Shown here: one piece after another, positions 26,258 through 35,548 of the stretch
Layout of the letters: every line of letters starts with the position of its first letter
Numbering within the stretch: position 1 is the first letter of the stretch
Assembly: GCF_001445575.1 (NCBI RefSeq)
Contig: NZ_CP013200.1
Location: 1,054,001 to 1,118,000 of the forward strand
Length of the DNA: 64,000 bases
Source of the DNA: Arthrobacter alpinus
GTDB taxonomy: Bacteria > Actinomycetota > Actinomycetes > Actinomycetales > Micrococcaceae
Reading direction: 5' to 3'
Program-made: the position numbers and the translations under genes
Notes under the pieces: generated by a model
The model's input: only the letters and a program-made list of their open reading frames with translations
Databases searched by the model: none
Told to the model about the DNA's origin: nothing

Positions 26258-26435
26258 TGCCCCTCCAGATTTGTTAAGAAAAAGTGTTGAGTAATCATCA
26301 TAAAACACCACTTTTGCTAATTGAACATTGGTCTCATACTGGAGCTAAAGGGAACGCGAAACACAGCTGCAAGAGGCGGTGCGAGCGGCCACCTGAGCTT
26401 ATTGGACACCAGCAGAAAAGAAGCCCGTAACAACT
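26258..26435. promoter_or_regulatory. Divergent LysR / putA promoter region
   Basis: 178 bp between the two start codons. The part 26270-26335 is AT-rich and holds an imperfect dyad (AAGTGTT at 26282 against AACACCACTT from 26304), of the spacing LysR proteins use. No single -10/-35 pair is unambiguous. Confidence 0.4.
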
Positions 26436-29400
26436 ATGACTTGCACCGTCTCTGCGGCCACCTCCGCAAACATTCCGGTTCCCAGCAATGATCTTGCCCA
26501 GGAAACCATTGCACTTGTCCGGCACTGGCTGAGCGAGGCCGCCACGTTCCCGGCCGATGTTTCGGCCCAGCGTCTGGCCGGTGTCTTGAAGGACCCCAAC
26601 GGGCTGGACTTCACGGTTGGTTTCGTTGACGGCGTGGTCCGTCCCGAGGACCTATCCGTCGCTGCCCGCAACCTGGCCATACTGGCGCCCAAGGTTCCGG
26701 CCTTCCTGCCGTGGTACATGCGCAGTGCCGTTCGGCTCGGTGGCGTGATGGCCCCGATCCTCCCGGGCATCGTCATCCCGATTGCCCGCAAGGTGCTCCG
26801 CGAGATGGTGGGCCACTTGATTGTGGATGCCACCGACGCCAAGCTGGGCCCGGCCATCGCCAAGATCCGCAAGGACGGCGTTGATTTGAACGTGAACCTG
26901 CTCGGAGAAGCCGTGCTGGGCGAGAATGAAGCCGCCCGCCGCCTCGAGGGGACCCTGAAGCTATTGGCTAGGGACGACGTCGACTACGTCTCCATCAAGG
27001 AATCCTCCACTGTGGCGCCCCACTCTCCGTGGGCCTTCGACGACGCCGTCGATCACATCGTGAAGAAACTCACCCCGCTCTACACGCTGGCCAACTCCTT
27101 CGCCAAGCCCAAGTTCATCAACCTGGACATGGAGGAGTACAAGGATCTCACCATGACCATCGCGGTGTTCAAGCGCATCCTGGACAAGCCGGCGTTCAAG
27201 AACCTCGAAGCCGGGATTGTGCTTCAGGCCTACCTGCCGGACACCCTTGCAGCCATGATCGATCTGCAAGAGTGGGCCGCCACCCGCCGCGTCGAGGGCG
27301 GTGCCGCCGTCAAGGTCCGCATCGTCAAAGGCGCTAACCTGCCCATGGAACAGGTTCAAGCTTCAGTCTTTGGCTGGCCACTGGCCACCTGGGGCAGCAA
27401 GCAGGATTCCGACACAAACTACAAGCGGATCGTGAATTACGCGCTGACTCCCGAGCACATCAACAACGTCCACGTTGGTGTTGCCGGGCACAACCTCTTC
27501 GATGTGGCCCACGCTTGGCTCCTGGCCAAACAACGCGGAATTGACACCACCACCGGGCAGTTGGAATTCGAGATGCTGCTGGGCATGGCCACCGGCCAGG
27601 CTGAAGCCGTCCGCAAGGATGTCGGCTCGCTGCTGTTGTACACACCCGTGGTTCACCCGGGCGAATTCGACGTCGCCATCGCTTACCTGATCCGGCGCTT
27701 GGAAGAAGGCGCCAGCCAAGACAACTTCATGTCCGCGGTCTTTGAGCTTTCCGAGAACGAGGCACTCTTCCAGCGCGAGCAGCAGCGTTTCCTGGCCTCT
27801 TTGGAGGACCTGGACACCACGGTTCCGCCCACCAACCGCATCCAAGACCGTAACTTACCTGCTGCCGCGGCTGCATCCGGGTTCGCTAATACCCCGGACA
27901 CCGACCCGTCGCTGGTGCCCAACCAGATTTGGGGTAAGGAGATCCTGGCCCGCATCCCCGGCTCAGTACTGGGCAATGACCTGGTCGCCGAGACCACTGT
28001 CACCGAGCTGGACGAGCTGAATACCATCGTGACCACCGCGCTTGAACACGGTGCAGCGTGGGGTGCCATGAGTGGTGCCCAGCGCGCCGCAATCCTGCAC
28101 CGCGCCGGCGACGTCATGGAGTCCCGCCGTGCCGAACTGATGGAGGTCATGGCCGCCGAGACCGGCAAGACGTTGGACCAGGGCGACCCGGAAGTCAGCG
28201 AAGCCGTGGACTTTGCCCACTACTACGCCGAGCGTGCCAAAGATCTAGAAACGGTCGACGGCGCAACCTTCGTCCCAGCGAAGCTCACCGTGGTGACCCC
28301 GCCGTGGAACTTCCCGTTGGCTATCCCCGCTGGCTCCACTTTGTCCGCTTTGGCCGCCGGTTCCGCCGTGGTTATCAAGCCCGCCCCGCAGGCCCAGCGC
28401 AGCGGATCTCTCATGGTGGCAGCATTGTGGGATGCCGGTGTGCCCCGCGAGGTGCTGGCGCTGGTCCAGCTCGGTGAGAACGATCTCGGCAAGGCCCTGG
28501 TGTCCCACCCCAGCGTTGACCGCGTGATTCTTACCGGCGGCTACGAGACAGCTGAACTGTTCCGCAGCTTCCGCACTGATCTACCACTGCTGGCCGAGAC
28601 GTCCGGCAAGAACGCCATCATCGTCACCCCCAGCGCCGACCTCGACCTGGCCGCCAAGGACGTAGTGCAGTCCGCGTTTGGCCACGCCGGGCAGAAGTGC
28701 TCCGCCGCTTCACTGGTCATCATGGTGGGCTCCGTGTCCAAGTCCAACCGCTTCCGAAACCAGCTCATGGACGCGGCCTCCAGCCTAAGCGTCGGCTACC
28801 CGGAAACAGCAACCACTCAGATGGGGCCCATCATTGAACCGGTCTCCGGCAAGTTGTTGGGAGCGCTGACCACCCTGGACGCCGGCGAGAGCTGGGCCCT
28901 TGAACCGCGTCAGCTGGACGCAACCGGCCAGCTTTGGTCCCCTGGCGTTCGCACTGGTGTCAAAGCCGGCTCCAACTTCCACCTGACCGAATTCTTCGGC
29001 CCCGTCCTGGGTGTCATGGCGGCTGAGACGTTGGAAGAGGCCATCGCCATGGTCAATGCCATTGACTACGGCCTCACCACCGGCCTGCATTCCCTAGACT
29101 CCGCCGAGATTGGCCTCTGGCTGGATACCGTCCAGGCCGGAAACCTTTACGTCAACCGCGGCATCACCGGTGCCATTGTGCAGCGCCAGCCGTTCGGCGG
29201 ATGGAAGAAGTCGGCCGTCGGCGCGGGCACCAAGGCTGGCGGGCCCAACTACTTGGTGGGTCTGGGGTCCTGGACCTCGGCCGAATCCCAGGCCACTGCG
29301 CCGTTGGGCGATTCCGCCCGCAAAATGCTGAATGCGGCTTCGGATTTGTCCGCCGACGAGCTGGCATTTCTGACGCGCGCGCTCCACAGCGACGCCGCGG

Positions 29401-29885
29401 CATGGGGGCAGGAGTTCGGTATAGCCCGCGATGTTTCGGCGTTGTCGGCCGAGCGCAACGTGTTCCGCTACCTGCCGCTGAACCCCCTGGTTCGGTTGGC
29501 TGAGGGTGCTTCCATGGCCGAGCTCATGCGCGTACTCGCGGCAGGAATCCTCGCCGGGGCCACCCCGGAAGTCTCCTCCGGCGTCGAACTTCCCAACGCT
29601 TTGAAGGCACTACTACTGAGCTTGCGCATTACCGTTACCGCCGAGAACGACGCCGATTGGCTGGCTCATGCGCGGCGCTTCGGTGCCGGGCGCATCCGCC
29701 TCATTGGTGGCGACGCCTCAGCTGTATATGAGGCAACTGGCGGCCGTCCTGACTTGGCCATTTACCACGGTGAGGTCACCGAGGCCGGTCGCGTGGAGAT
29801 GCTGCCGTTCCTGCACGAACAGGCCGTCAGTATCACGGCGCACCGCTTCGGAACGCCCAACAACCTCTCGGACGGGTTGATCTAG
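26436..29885 (+). CDS. putA: Bifunctional proline dehydrogenase / L-glutamate-gamma-semialdehyde dehydrogenase
   Basis: A 1149-residue fused enzyme that oxidises proline to P5C (FAD) and then to glutamate (NAD+). The proline-dehydrogenase barrel covers about residues 90-450 (DYVSIKESS, AGIVLQAYLPDT, KVRIVKGANLPME, FEMLLGMA). The aldehyde dehydrogenase covers about 530-990, with TPPWNFPLAIPAGS, the Glu in LLAETSGKN and catalytic Cys755 in FGHAGQKCSAAS. A 150-residue C-terminal extension follows, as in long PutA types; no N-terminal DNA-binding domain is present, so regulation is external, plausibly by the divergent LysR protein. Ends before a long hairpin. Confidence 0.96.
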   Translation: MTCTVSAATSANIPVPSNDLAQETIALVRHWLSEAATFPADVSAQRLAGVLKDPNGLDFTVGFVDGVVRPEDLSVAARNLAILAPKVPAFLPWYMRSAVRLGGVMAPILPGIVIPIARKVLREMVGHLIVDATDAKLGPAIAKIRKDGVDLNVNLLGEAVLGENEAARRLEGTLKLLARDDVDYVSIKESSTVAPHSPWAFDDAVDHIVKKLTPLYTLANSFAKPKFINLDMEEYKDLTMTIAVFKRILDKPAFKNLEAGIVLQAYLPDTLAAMIDLQEWAATRRVEGGAAVKVRIVKGANLPMEQVQASVFGWPLATWGSKQDSDTNYKRIVNYALTPEHINNVHVGVAGHNLFDVAHAWLLAKQRGIDTTTGQLEFEMLLGMATGQAEAVRKDVGSLLLYTPVVHPGEFDVAIAYLIRRLEEGASQDNFMSAVFELSENEALFQREQQRFLASLEDLDTTVPPTNRIQDRNLPAAAAASGFANTPDTDPSLVPNQIWGKEILARIPGSVLGNDLVAETTVTELDELNTIVTTALEHGAAWGAMSGAQRAAILHRAGDVMESRRAELMEVMAAETGKTLDQGDPEVSEAVDFAHYYAERAKDLETVDGATFVPAKLTVVTPPWNFPLAIPAGSTLSALAAGSAVVIKPAPQAQRSGSLMVAALWDAGVPREVLALVQLGENDLGKALVSHPSVDRVILTGGYETAELFRSFRTDLPLLAETSGKNAIIVTPSADLDLAAKDVVQSAFGHAGQKCSAASLVIMVGSVSKSNRFRNQLMDAASSLSVGYPETATTQMGPIIEPVSGKLLGALTTLDAGESWALEPRQLDATGQLWSPGVRTGVKAGSNFHLTEFFGPVLGVMAAETLEEAIAMVNAIDYGLTTGLHSLDSAEIGLWLDTVQAGNLYVNRGITGAIVQRQPFGGWKKSAVGAGTKAGGPNYLVGLGSWTSAESQATAPLGDSARKMLNAASDLSADELAFLTRALHSDAAAWGQEFGIARDVSALSAERNVFRYLPLNPLVRLAEGASMAELMRVLAAGILAGATPEVSSGVELPNALKALLLSLRITVTAENDADWLAHARRFGAGRIRLIGGDASAVYEATGGRPDLAIYHGEVTEAGRVEMLPFLHEQAVSITAHRFGTPNNLSDGLI

Positions 29886-29940
29886 TTCTGACCCGACCCG
29901 GCGCCCCGCTGACCCGCCCCCACTCCGCCCCCGCTCCGCG

Positions 29941-29993
29941 AAAGGTGAGTAGTGAGCAATGTTTTCAGCAAACATTGCTCACTACTCACCTTT
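29941..29993. terminator. 53-bp perfect hairpin after putA
   Basis: 24-base arms (AAAGGTGAGTAGTGAGCAAT... and its complement) around the loop TCAGC, between putA and the convergent VOC gene. The stem core GCAATGTTT/AAACATTGC resembles the hairpins at 6640-6700 and 15647-15707. Suits a bidirectional terminator. Confidence 0.75.
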
Positions 29994-30026
29994 GGCGGGC
30001 TAAGGGAGGTGACAGGGGAGGGGAAG

Positions 30027-30428
30027 TCAGGCCTGGGCGACGCGGACCATGTTGCCGGACGGGTCACGGAAGGCGCAGTCCTTGGGTCCCCACGGCTGGT
30101 CAATGGGCTCCTGCAACACCTCGGCGCCGGCGCTCACTGCCTGCTCAAAGGTGGCGTCAAGATCGCTGGCCGTGAAGTTGAGCATGGGCAGCACGCCCTT
30201 GGCCAGCAGTTTCGCCAAGGCGTCACCGTCCTCCTTGGACCGGCCGGCGTGCGGCTCGGAGAGCACGATCCCCAGTCCCGGCTGTGCCGCGGTGCCCAGA
30301 GTGACCCAGCGGAAGTCGCCGTTGCGCACGTCGTTCTGGACTTCCAAGCCCAGGGCGTCGCGGTAGAACGCGATGGCCTCGTCGGGGTTGTGGACGGTCA
30401 GGTGCGTGTACTGCAGTGAAATAGTCAT
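30027..30428 (-). CDS. Single-domain VOC/glyoxalase-family protein
   Basis: 133 residues from ATG 30428 (MTISLQYTHLTVHNPDEAIA), the normal VOC start; longer in-frame starts run into the upstream gene. FYRDALGLEVQND, GIVLSEPHAG and the end WGPKDCAFRDPSGNMVRVAQ show a complete module with His and Glu/Asp-type ligand positions. Typical annotation is glyoxalase/bleomycin-resistance-like. It begins 10 bp after the AraC gene and is the last gene of a three-gene operon. Confidence 0.88.
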   Translation of the reverse strand: MTISLQYTHLTVHNPDEAIAFYRDALGLEVQNDVRNGDFRWVTLGTAAQPGLGIVLSEPHAGRSKEDGDALAKLLAKGVLPMLNFTASDLDATFEQAVSAGAEVLQEPIDQPWGPKDCAFRDPSGNMVRVAQA

Positions 30429-30438
30429 GGCACCAAGA

Positions 30439-30918
30439 TTATGGCCCGGTGTGCCCCAGCGCTTCTTGATTCCTGCTCGACTTTCCAGAGCCATCGCGCG
30501 CCGGCCGGGTGGTCACCCTGACAAAGCACGGCGGCATGGCTTCAATGGCGCTGTGATCCCTGGCCTTGTAGCTGCTGGGAGTCTCGCCCATGATCTCGGT
30601 GAACCGGGAGCTGAAGGAGCCTAAGGAGGTGGCGCCTACTGTCATGCACGCGTCAGTCACAGAGGCGCCAGCACGCAGCAAGGCCGAGGCCCGTTCGATC
30701 CGCCGCGTCATAAGGTAGCTGTACGGGGATTCCCCATAGGCCTCCCGAAATTTCCGAGAAAAGTGGGCGGGGGACATGAACGCTTTCGCCGCTATGGTGG
30801 GCACATCCAGTGGTTGGGCATAGTCCCGGTCAATCATGTCCCGGGCCTTGCGCAGCAGCGTGAGCGTGACCAGCTCCTCCGGTGTCATGACTGGCGGTGT
30901 TGTGGCGGGCTCCGTCAT
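30439..30918 (-). CDS. AraC-family regulator
   Basis: 159 residues from ATG 30918, which overlaps the stop of the kinase gene as ATGA and has AGGA upstream. It is mostly a DNA-binding domain: RKARDMIDRDYAQPLDVPTI, FMSPAHFSRKFREAYGESPY and SVTDACMTVGATSLGSFSSR with FTEIMGETPSSYK, i.e. both AraC helix-turn-helices. There is no clear effector-binding domain; the C-terminal 35 residues are basic. It sits between a P-loop kinase and a VOC protein, the latter a common target of such small AraC proteins. Confidence 0.9.
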   Translation of the reverse strand: MTEPATTPPVMTPEELVTLTLLRKARDMIDRDYAQPLDVPTIAAKAFMSPAHFSRKFREAYGESPYSYLMTRRIERASALLRAGASVTDACMTVGATSLGSFSSRFTEIMGETPSSYKARDHSAIEAMPPCFVRVTTRPARDGSGKSSRNQEALGHTGP

Positions 30919-31508
30919 GGCTGGTCCTGCCAGGGCTGAACCCGGCTCACATCGACCTGTTGGGTCAAGCGGTTCAGCCACACATCAGCCTCGCGCGGGG
31001 ACCTCAAGTGCAGCACGTGAAGCCCTGGATATTTCTGCTCCAGCGTCGGCACCAGAGCCTTGAGCTTGTTCCGGGTTCGCCAACCCCACCGAATAATGTG
31101 ATCGGAGTCGGTGAAAATCCTCCAGAGCGGGCCCTCGTAATTGCCGTTCCAGAGTTCCTCACGCTGGCGCCGGCGCCGACCCGTGCGCCGAATGAGCCGC
31201 ACCATGGATAACGGAATGGGGTAGTCCAGCCAAATGAGGGTGTCAGCACGCTGCGCCAGCATGGGGCGCACGGTGGCGTACTGCCACTCCGAAACCCAGA
31301 TGGGCTCCTGGGTGAGACGGTCGACGTCGGACATGAACTCCGTGCGCGGCACCCAGTCGGGCCCGTGGAACAGACTGTCCAGCTCGGTGTACTCAATCCC
31401 GAGCAGCGCGGCCAGACGCCGGGCCAGGGTGGACTTTCCTGCTCCGGAAACCCCCGCAACGAGGATGCGTCGTGGACGCTCCGGGAGCGGATCGGAGACT
31501 GTGAACAT
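30915..31508 (-). CDS. P-loop kinase of the adenylate-kinase/topology-modulation (FlaR) type
   Basis: 197 residues. Walker A is VAGVSGAGKSTLARRLA near residue 20, followed by the acceptor-side ELDSLFHGPDW, a DTLIWLDYPIPLSMVRLIRR segment (Walker B-like) and an Arg-rich lid (RRTGRRRRQRE). DNA-topology-modulation proteins and shikimate- or adenylate-kinase-like enzymes share this order. Phosphoacceptor unknown. First gene of the operon with the AraC and VOC genes. Confidence 0.85.
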   Translation of the reverse strand: MFTVSDPLPERPRRILVAGVSGAGKSTLARRLAALLGIEYTELDSLFHGPDWVPRTEFMSDVDRLTQEPIWVSEWQYATVRPMLAQRADTLIWLDYPIPLSMVRLIRRTGRRRRQREELWNGNYEGPLWRIFTDSDHIIRWGWRTRNKLKALVPTLEQKYPGLHVLHLRSPREADVWLNRLTQQVDVSRVQPWQDQP

Positions 31509-31588
31509 GCTCCACAGTTTATTGCGCCCACAGCCCTAAAGAGTAACCTGTCTTGGCCAGTTCCGCGGCGGGGTACTACGTTTGGTGT

Positions 31589-32974
31589 ATGAAGTATGCG
31601 AACTCTGTCCTGGACCTTATTGGCAACACCCCCTTGGTGAAATTGAACAAGGTGACCGAGGGCATCGCCGCCACCGTTTTAGTCAAGCTTGAGTACATGA
31701 ACCCGGGCGGCTCCGCAAAGGACCGCATCGCCGTCAAGATGCTCGATGAGGCTGCCAAAGAAGGCAAAATCAAGCCCGGCGGCACCGTGGTGGAACCTAC
31801 CAGCGGCAACACCGGCGTGGCCATGGCCATGGTGGCTCAGGCCCGCGGTTACAAGTGTGTATTTGTGGTTCCGGACAAGGTGGGCGAGGACAAGCGCGCC
31901 GTGCTGCAGGCGTACGGGGCCGAGGTAGTGGTCACGCCCACGGCGGTTGCTGCCGATAGCCCGCAGTCGTATTACGGCGTTTCGGATCGTCTGGTCCGGG
32001 AGATTCCCGGCGCCTACAAGCCGGACCAGTTCTCCAACCAGAACGGCCCGTTGAGCCACTATGAAAGCACCGGCCCCGAGATTTGGCGCGATACCGACGG
32101 TAAGGTCACCCACTTTGTGGCAGGGGTTGGCACCGGCGGCACCATCTCCGGCACGGGCCGCTTCCTGCGTGAGGTTTCTGCGAACCGTCCCGAGTCCGAC
32201 GGCGGCGAGGTCAAGATCATCGGTGCCGATCCGGAAGGCTCCGTCTACTCAGGTGGCACAGGCCGGCCGTACCTTGTGGAAGGCGTGGGTGAGGACATGT
32301 GGCCCGACTCCTACGATAAGCGCGTGCCTCACCAGATCATCGCCGTCACGGACAACGACAGCTTCGCCATGACGCGCCGCCTGGCACGCGAGGAGGGCCT
32401 GCTCGTGGGAGGTTCCTCCGGTATGGCCGTGGTCGCCGCGCTGGAAGCTGCGAAGGATCTGGGACCTGAGGCCGTCGTCGTCGTGCTTCTGCCTGATAGT
32501 GGACGCGGCTACCTGGCCAAGATCTTTGATGACAAGTGGATGCAGTCGTACGGCTTCTTGAAGGTCACTGACGAACCCGCCATTGGCGATGTGCTCAAGG
32601 CCAAGACCGGTCAGCTGCCCGCGCTGGTGCACATTCATCCGAACGAGACCGTGCGCGATGTCATCAACTTGATGAGCGAATACGGCGTTTCCCAGATTCC
32701 CGTGCTTTCCGCCGAGCCGCCCGTGGTGATGGGTGAGGTGATTGGCTCGGTCGATGAACGCACCCTGACCGGCAAGCTGTTCAGGCACGAGGCCAAACTG
32801 ACGGACGTCATTACCGAACACATGCAGCCGCTGCTGCCCATCATCGGCTCGCTGGAACCGATCTCTGCCGCCCGCACCAAATTGCAGGATGTGGACGCGC
32901 TGATGGTGACGTTTGTGGGGGCGCCCGTTGGTGTGCTGACACGTCACGATCTACTGACTTACCTCAACGACTGA
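31589..32974 (+). CDS. cbs: Cystathionine beta-synthase
   Basis: A 461-residue PLP enzyme that condenses serine (or acetylserine) with homocysteine. ATG 31589 gives MKYANSVLDLIGNTPLVKLN, the usual start. PLP is bound by Lys44 in NPGGSAKDR; TSGNTGVAMA and GTGGTISGTGRFL are the substrate and phosphate loops. From about residue 340 two CBS motifs follow (GDVLKAKTGQLPALVHIHP, GVSQIPVLS, and the second ending LTRHDLLTYLND), as in typical CBS rather than CysM. No N-terminal heme segment. metB starts 17 bp later, so reverse transsulfuration is encoded by one transcript. Confidence 0.95.
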   Translation: MKYANSVLDLIGNTPLVKLNKVTEGIAATVLVKLEYMNPGGSAKDRIAVKMLDEAAKEGKIKPGGTVVEPTSGNTGVAMAMVAQARGYKCVFVVPDKVGEDKRAVLQAYGAEVVVTPTAVAADSPQSYYGVSDRLVREIPGAYKPDQFSNQNGPLSHYESTGPEIWRDTDGKVTHFVAGVGTGGTISGTGRFLREVSANRPESDGGEVKIIGADPEGSVYSGGTGRPYLVEGVGEDMWPDSYDKRVPHQIIAVTDNDSFAMTRRLAREEGLLVGGSSGMAVVAALEAAKDLGPEAVVVVLLPDSGRGYLAKIFDDKWMQSYGFLKVTDEPAIGDVLKAKTGQLPALVHIHPNETVRDVINLMSEYGVSQIPVLSAEPPVVMGEVIGSVDERTLTGKLFRHEAKLTDVITEHMQPLLPIIGSLEPISAARTKLQDVDALMVTFVGAPVGVLTRHDLLTYLND

Positions 32975-32991
32975 TTCGCTAGGAGAACACT

Positions 32992-34155
32992 ATGACTGAA
33001 GGCTTTAACACCCGCGCCGTCCATGCCGGGCAGACCCCCGACGCCACCACCGGATCGGTTATTCCGCCCCTGTACCAAACCACCACGTTTGCTCAGGACG
33101 GGATTGGCCAGCTGCGCAACGGCTACGAATATGGCCGCGGCACCAACCCCACCCGCGACGGTCTGCAGACGCAGCTCGCAGCTCTGGAAGGCGGCGAATT
33201 CGCGTTCAGTTTCGCCTCCGGCCTGGCCGCTGAGGACGCCCTGATCCGCGCCCTGCTGGTCCCCGGAGATCACATCATCATGGGCAACGATGTCTACGGT
33301 GGCACCTACCGGCTCATCACCCGGGTCCTGTCGATCTGGGGCATCAGCAGTGCTGCCGTGGACATGAACGACGGCGGGGCGCTGGCTGCCGCTGTCGCCG
33401 CCGGCGGACCGGAGGGCAAGACAAAGATGCTCTGGGTAGAGACGCCGTCGAACCCCATGATGAAGATTACCGACATCGCTGCGCTCGCCGAAGTGGCTCA
33501 TTCCGCGGGCGCGCTGCTGGTTGTAGATAACACCTTCGCCTCGCCGTACCTGCAGAACCCGCTCGCACTGGGAGCCGACATTGTGGTGCACTCCACCACC
33601 AAGTACATCGGTGGGCACTCGGATGCTTCCGGTGGCGCCATCATCCTCTCCGACGCCGCAGCTGCTGAGAAGATCGGCTTCGTCCAGTTCGCCGTGGGTG
33701 CCGTTTCCGCACCCATGGAAGCCTGGCTGACGACGCGCGGACTCAAGACGCTCGGCGTCCGCATGGACCGCCACTGCGCCAACGCCCAGAGCATCGCCGA
33801 ATGGCTGCTGACCCGGCCCGAGGTTGAAAAGGTGCTCTACCCGGGCCTGCCCGATCATCCCGGTCACGAGCTGGCTGCCAAGCAGATGCGCGGCTTCGGC
33901 GGCATGATCTCGGTGCAGTTCAAGGGCGGCGAGGCTGCTGCACGCAAGGTGGCGGAGTCCACGCACCTGTTCACTCTGGCGGAATCGCTGGGTGGCGTTG
34001 AATCGCTCATGAACTACCCTTCGGACATGACACACGCATCCGTGAAGGGTACCGAGCTGGCTGTGCCGGAAAACCTGATCCGTTTGTCCGTGGGCATCGA
34101 GGACGTGGCTGATCTGCTGGCCGATCTGGAACAGGCCCTGAACGCCCTGTCCTAG
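32992..34155 (+). CDS. metB: Cystathionine gamma-synthase/lyase
   Basis: A 387-residue PLP enzyme of the Cys/Met metabolism family. The ATG at 32992 has AGGAG in the 17-bp gap after cbs. Signature motifs: GYEYGRGTNPTRD, FASGLAAEDALI, and Lys204 in STTKYIGGHSDASGG as the PLP lysine; NDVYGGTYRL and TPSNPMMKITD complete the site. Annotated members in actinobacteria act as synthase, lyase or both; the pairing with cbs favours homocysteine-to-cysteine conversion (lyase direction). A strong terminator follows. Confidence 0.93.
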   Translation: MTEGFNTRAVHAGQTPDATTGSVIPPLYQTTTFAQDGIGQLRNGYEYGRGTNPTRDGLQTQLAALEGGEFAFSFASGLAAEDALIRALLVPGDHIIMGNDVYGGTYRLITRVLSIWGISSAAVDMNDGGALAAAVAAGGPEGKTKMLWVETPSNPMMKITDIAALAEVAHSAGALLVVDNTFASPYLQNPLALGADIVVHSTTKYIGGHSDASGGAIILSDAAAAEKIGFVQFAVGAVSAPMEAWLTTRGLKTLGVRMDRHCANAQSIAEWLLTRPEVEKVLYPGLPDHPGHELAAKQMRGFGGMISVQFKGGEAAARKVAESTHLFTLAESLGGVESLMNYPSDMTHASVKGTELAVPENLIRLSVGIEDVADLLADLEQALNALS

Positions 34156-34168
34156 CCTCCCCTCTCAG

Positions 34169-34201
34169 GCGCTCGCTCACTCCGGTGAGCGAGCGCTTTT
34201 T
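34169..34201 (+). terminator. Terminator after metB
   Basis: GCGCTCGCTCAC, loop TCCG, GTGAGCGAGCGC, then TTTTT. A textbook factor-independent terminator 13 bp after the stop. Confidence 0.95.
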
Positions 34202-35426
<1,225 letters not shown>

Positions 35427-35435
35427 CACCACCGC

Positions 35436-35539
35436 CCAACGCGGCATCACTTTACGGCCTAAATACGCAAACGCGGCATCACTTCACAAGAAGTGATGCC
35501 GCGTTTGGCGTTAATAGCCGTAAAGTGATGCCGCGTTGG
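35436..35539. repeat. Nested double palindrome between rpf and amidohydrolase
   Basis: Outer arms CCAACGCGGCATCACTTTAC... (35436-35458) and the exact complement (35517-35539) enclose an inner perfect hairpin 35468-35507 with 18-base arms and loop ACAA. GCGGCATCACTT thus occurs four times, twice in each direction. It starts 9 bp after the rpf stop and ends 9 bp before the stop of the convergent gene, so termination of both is likely. Confidence 0.85.
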
Positions 35540-35548
35540 TAGTGGGGG

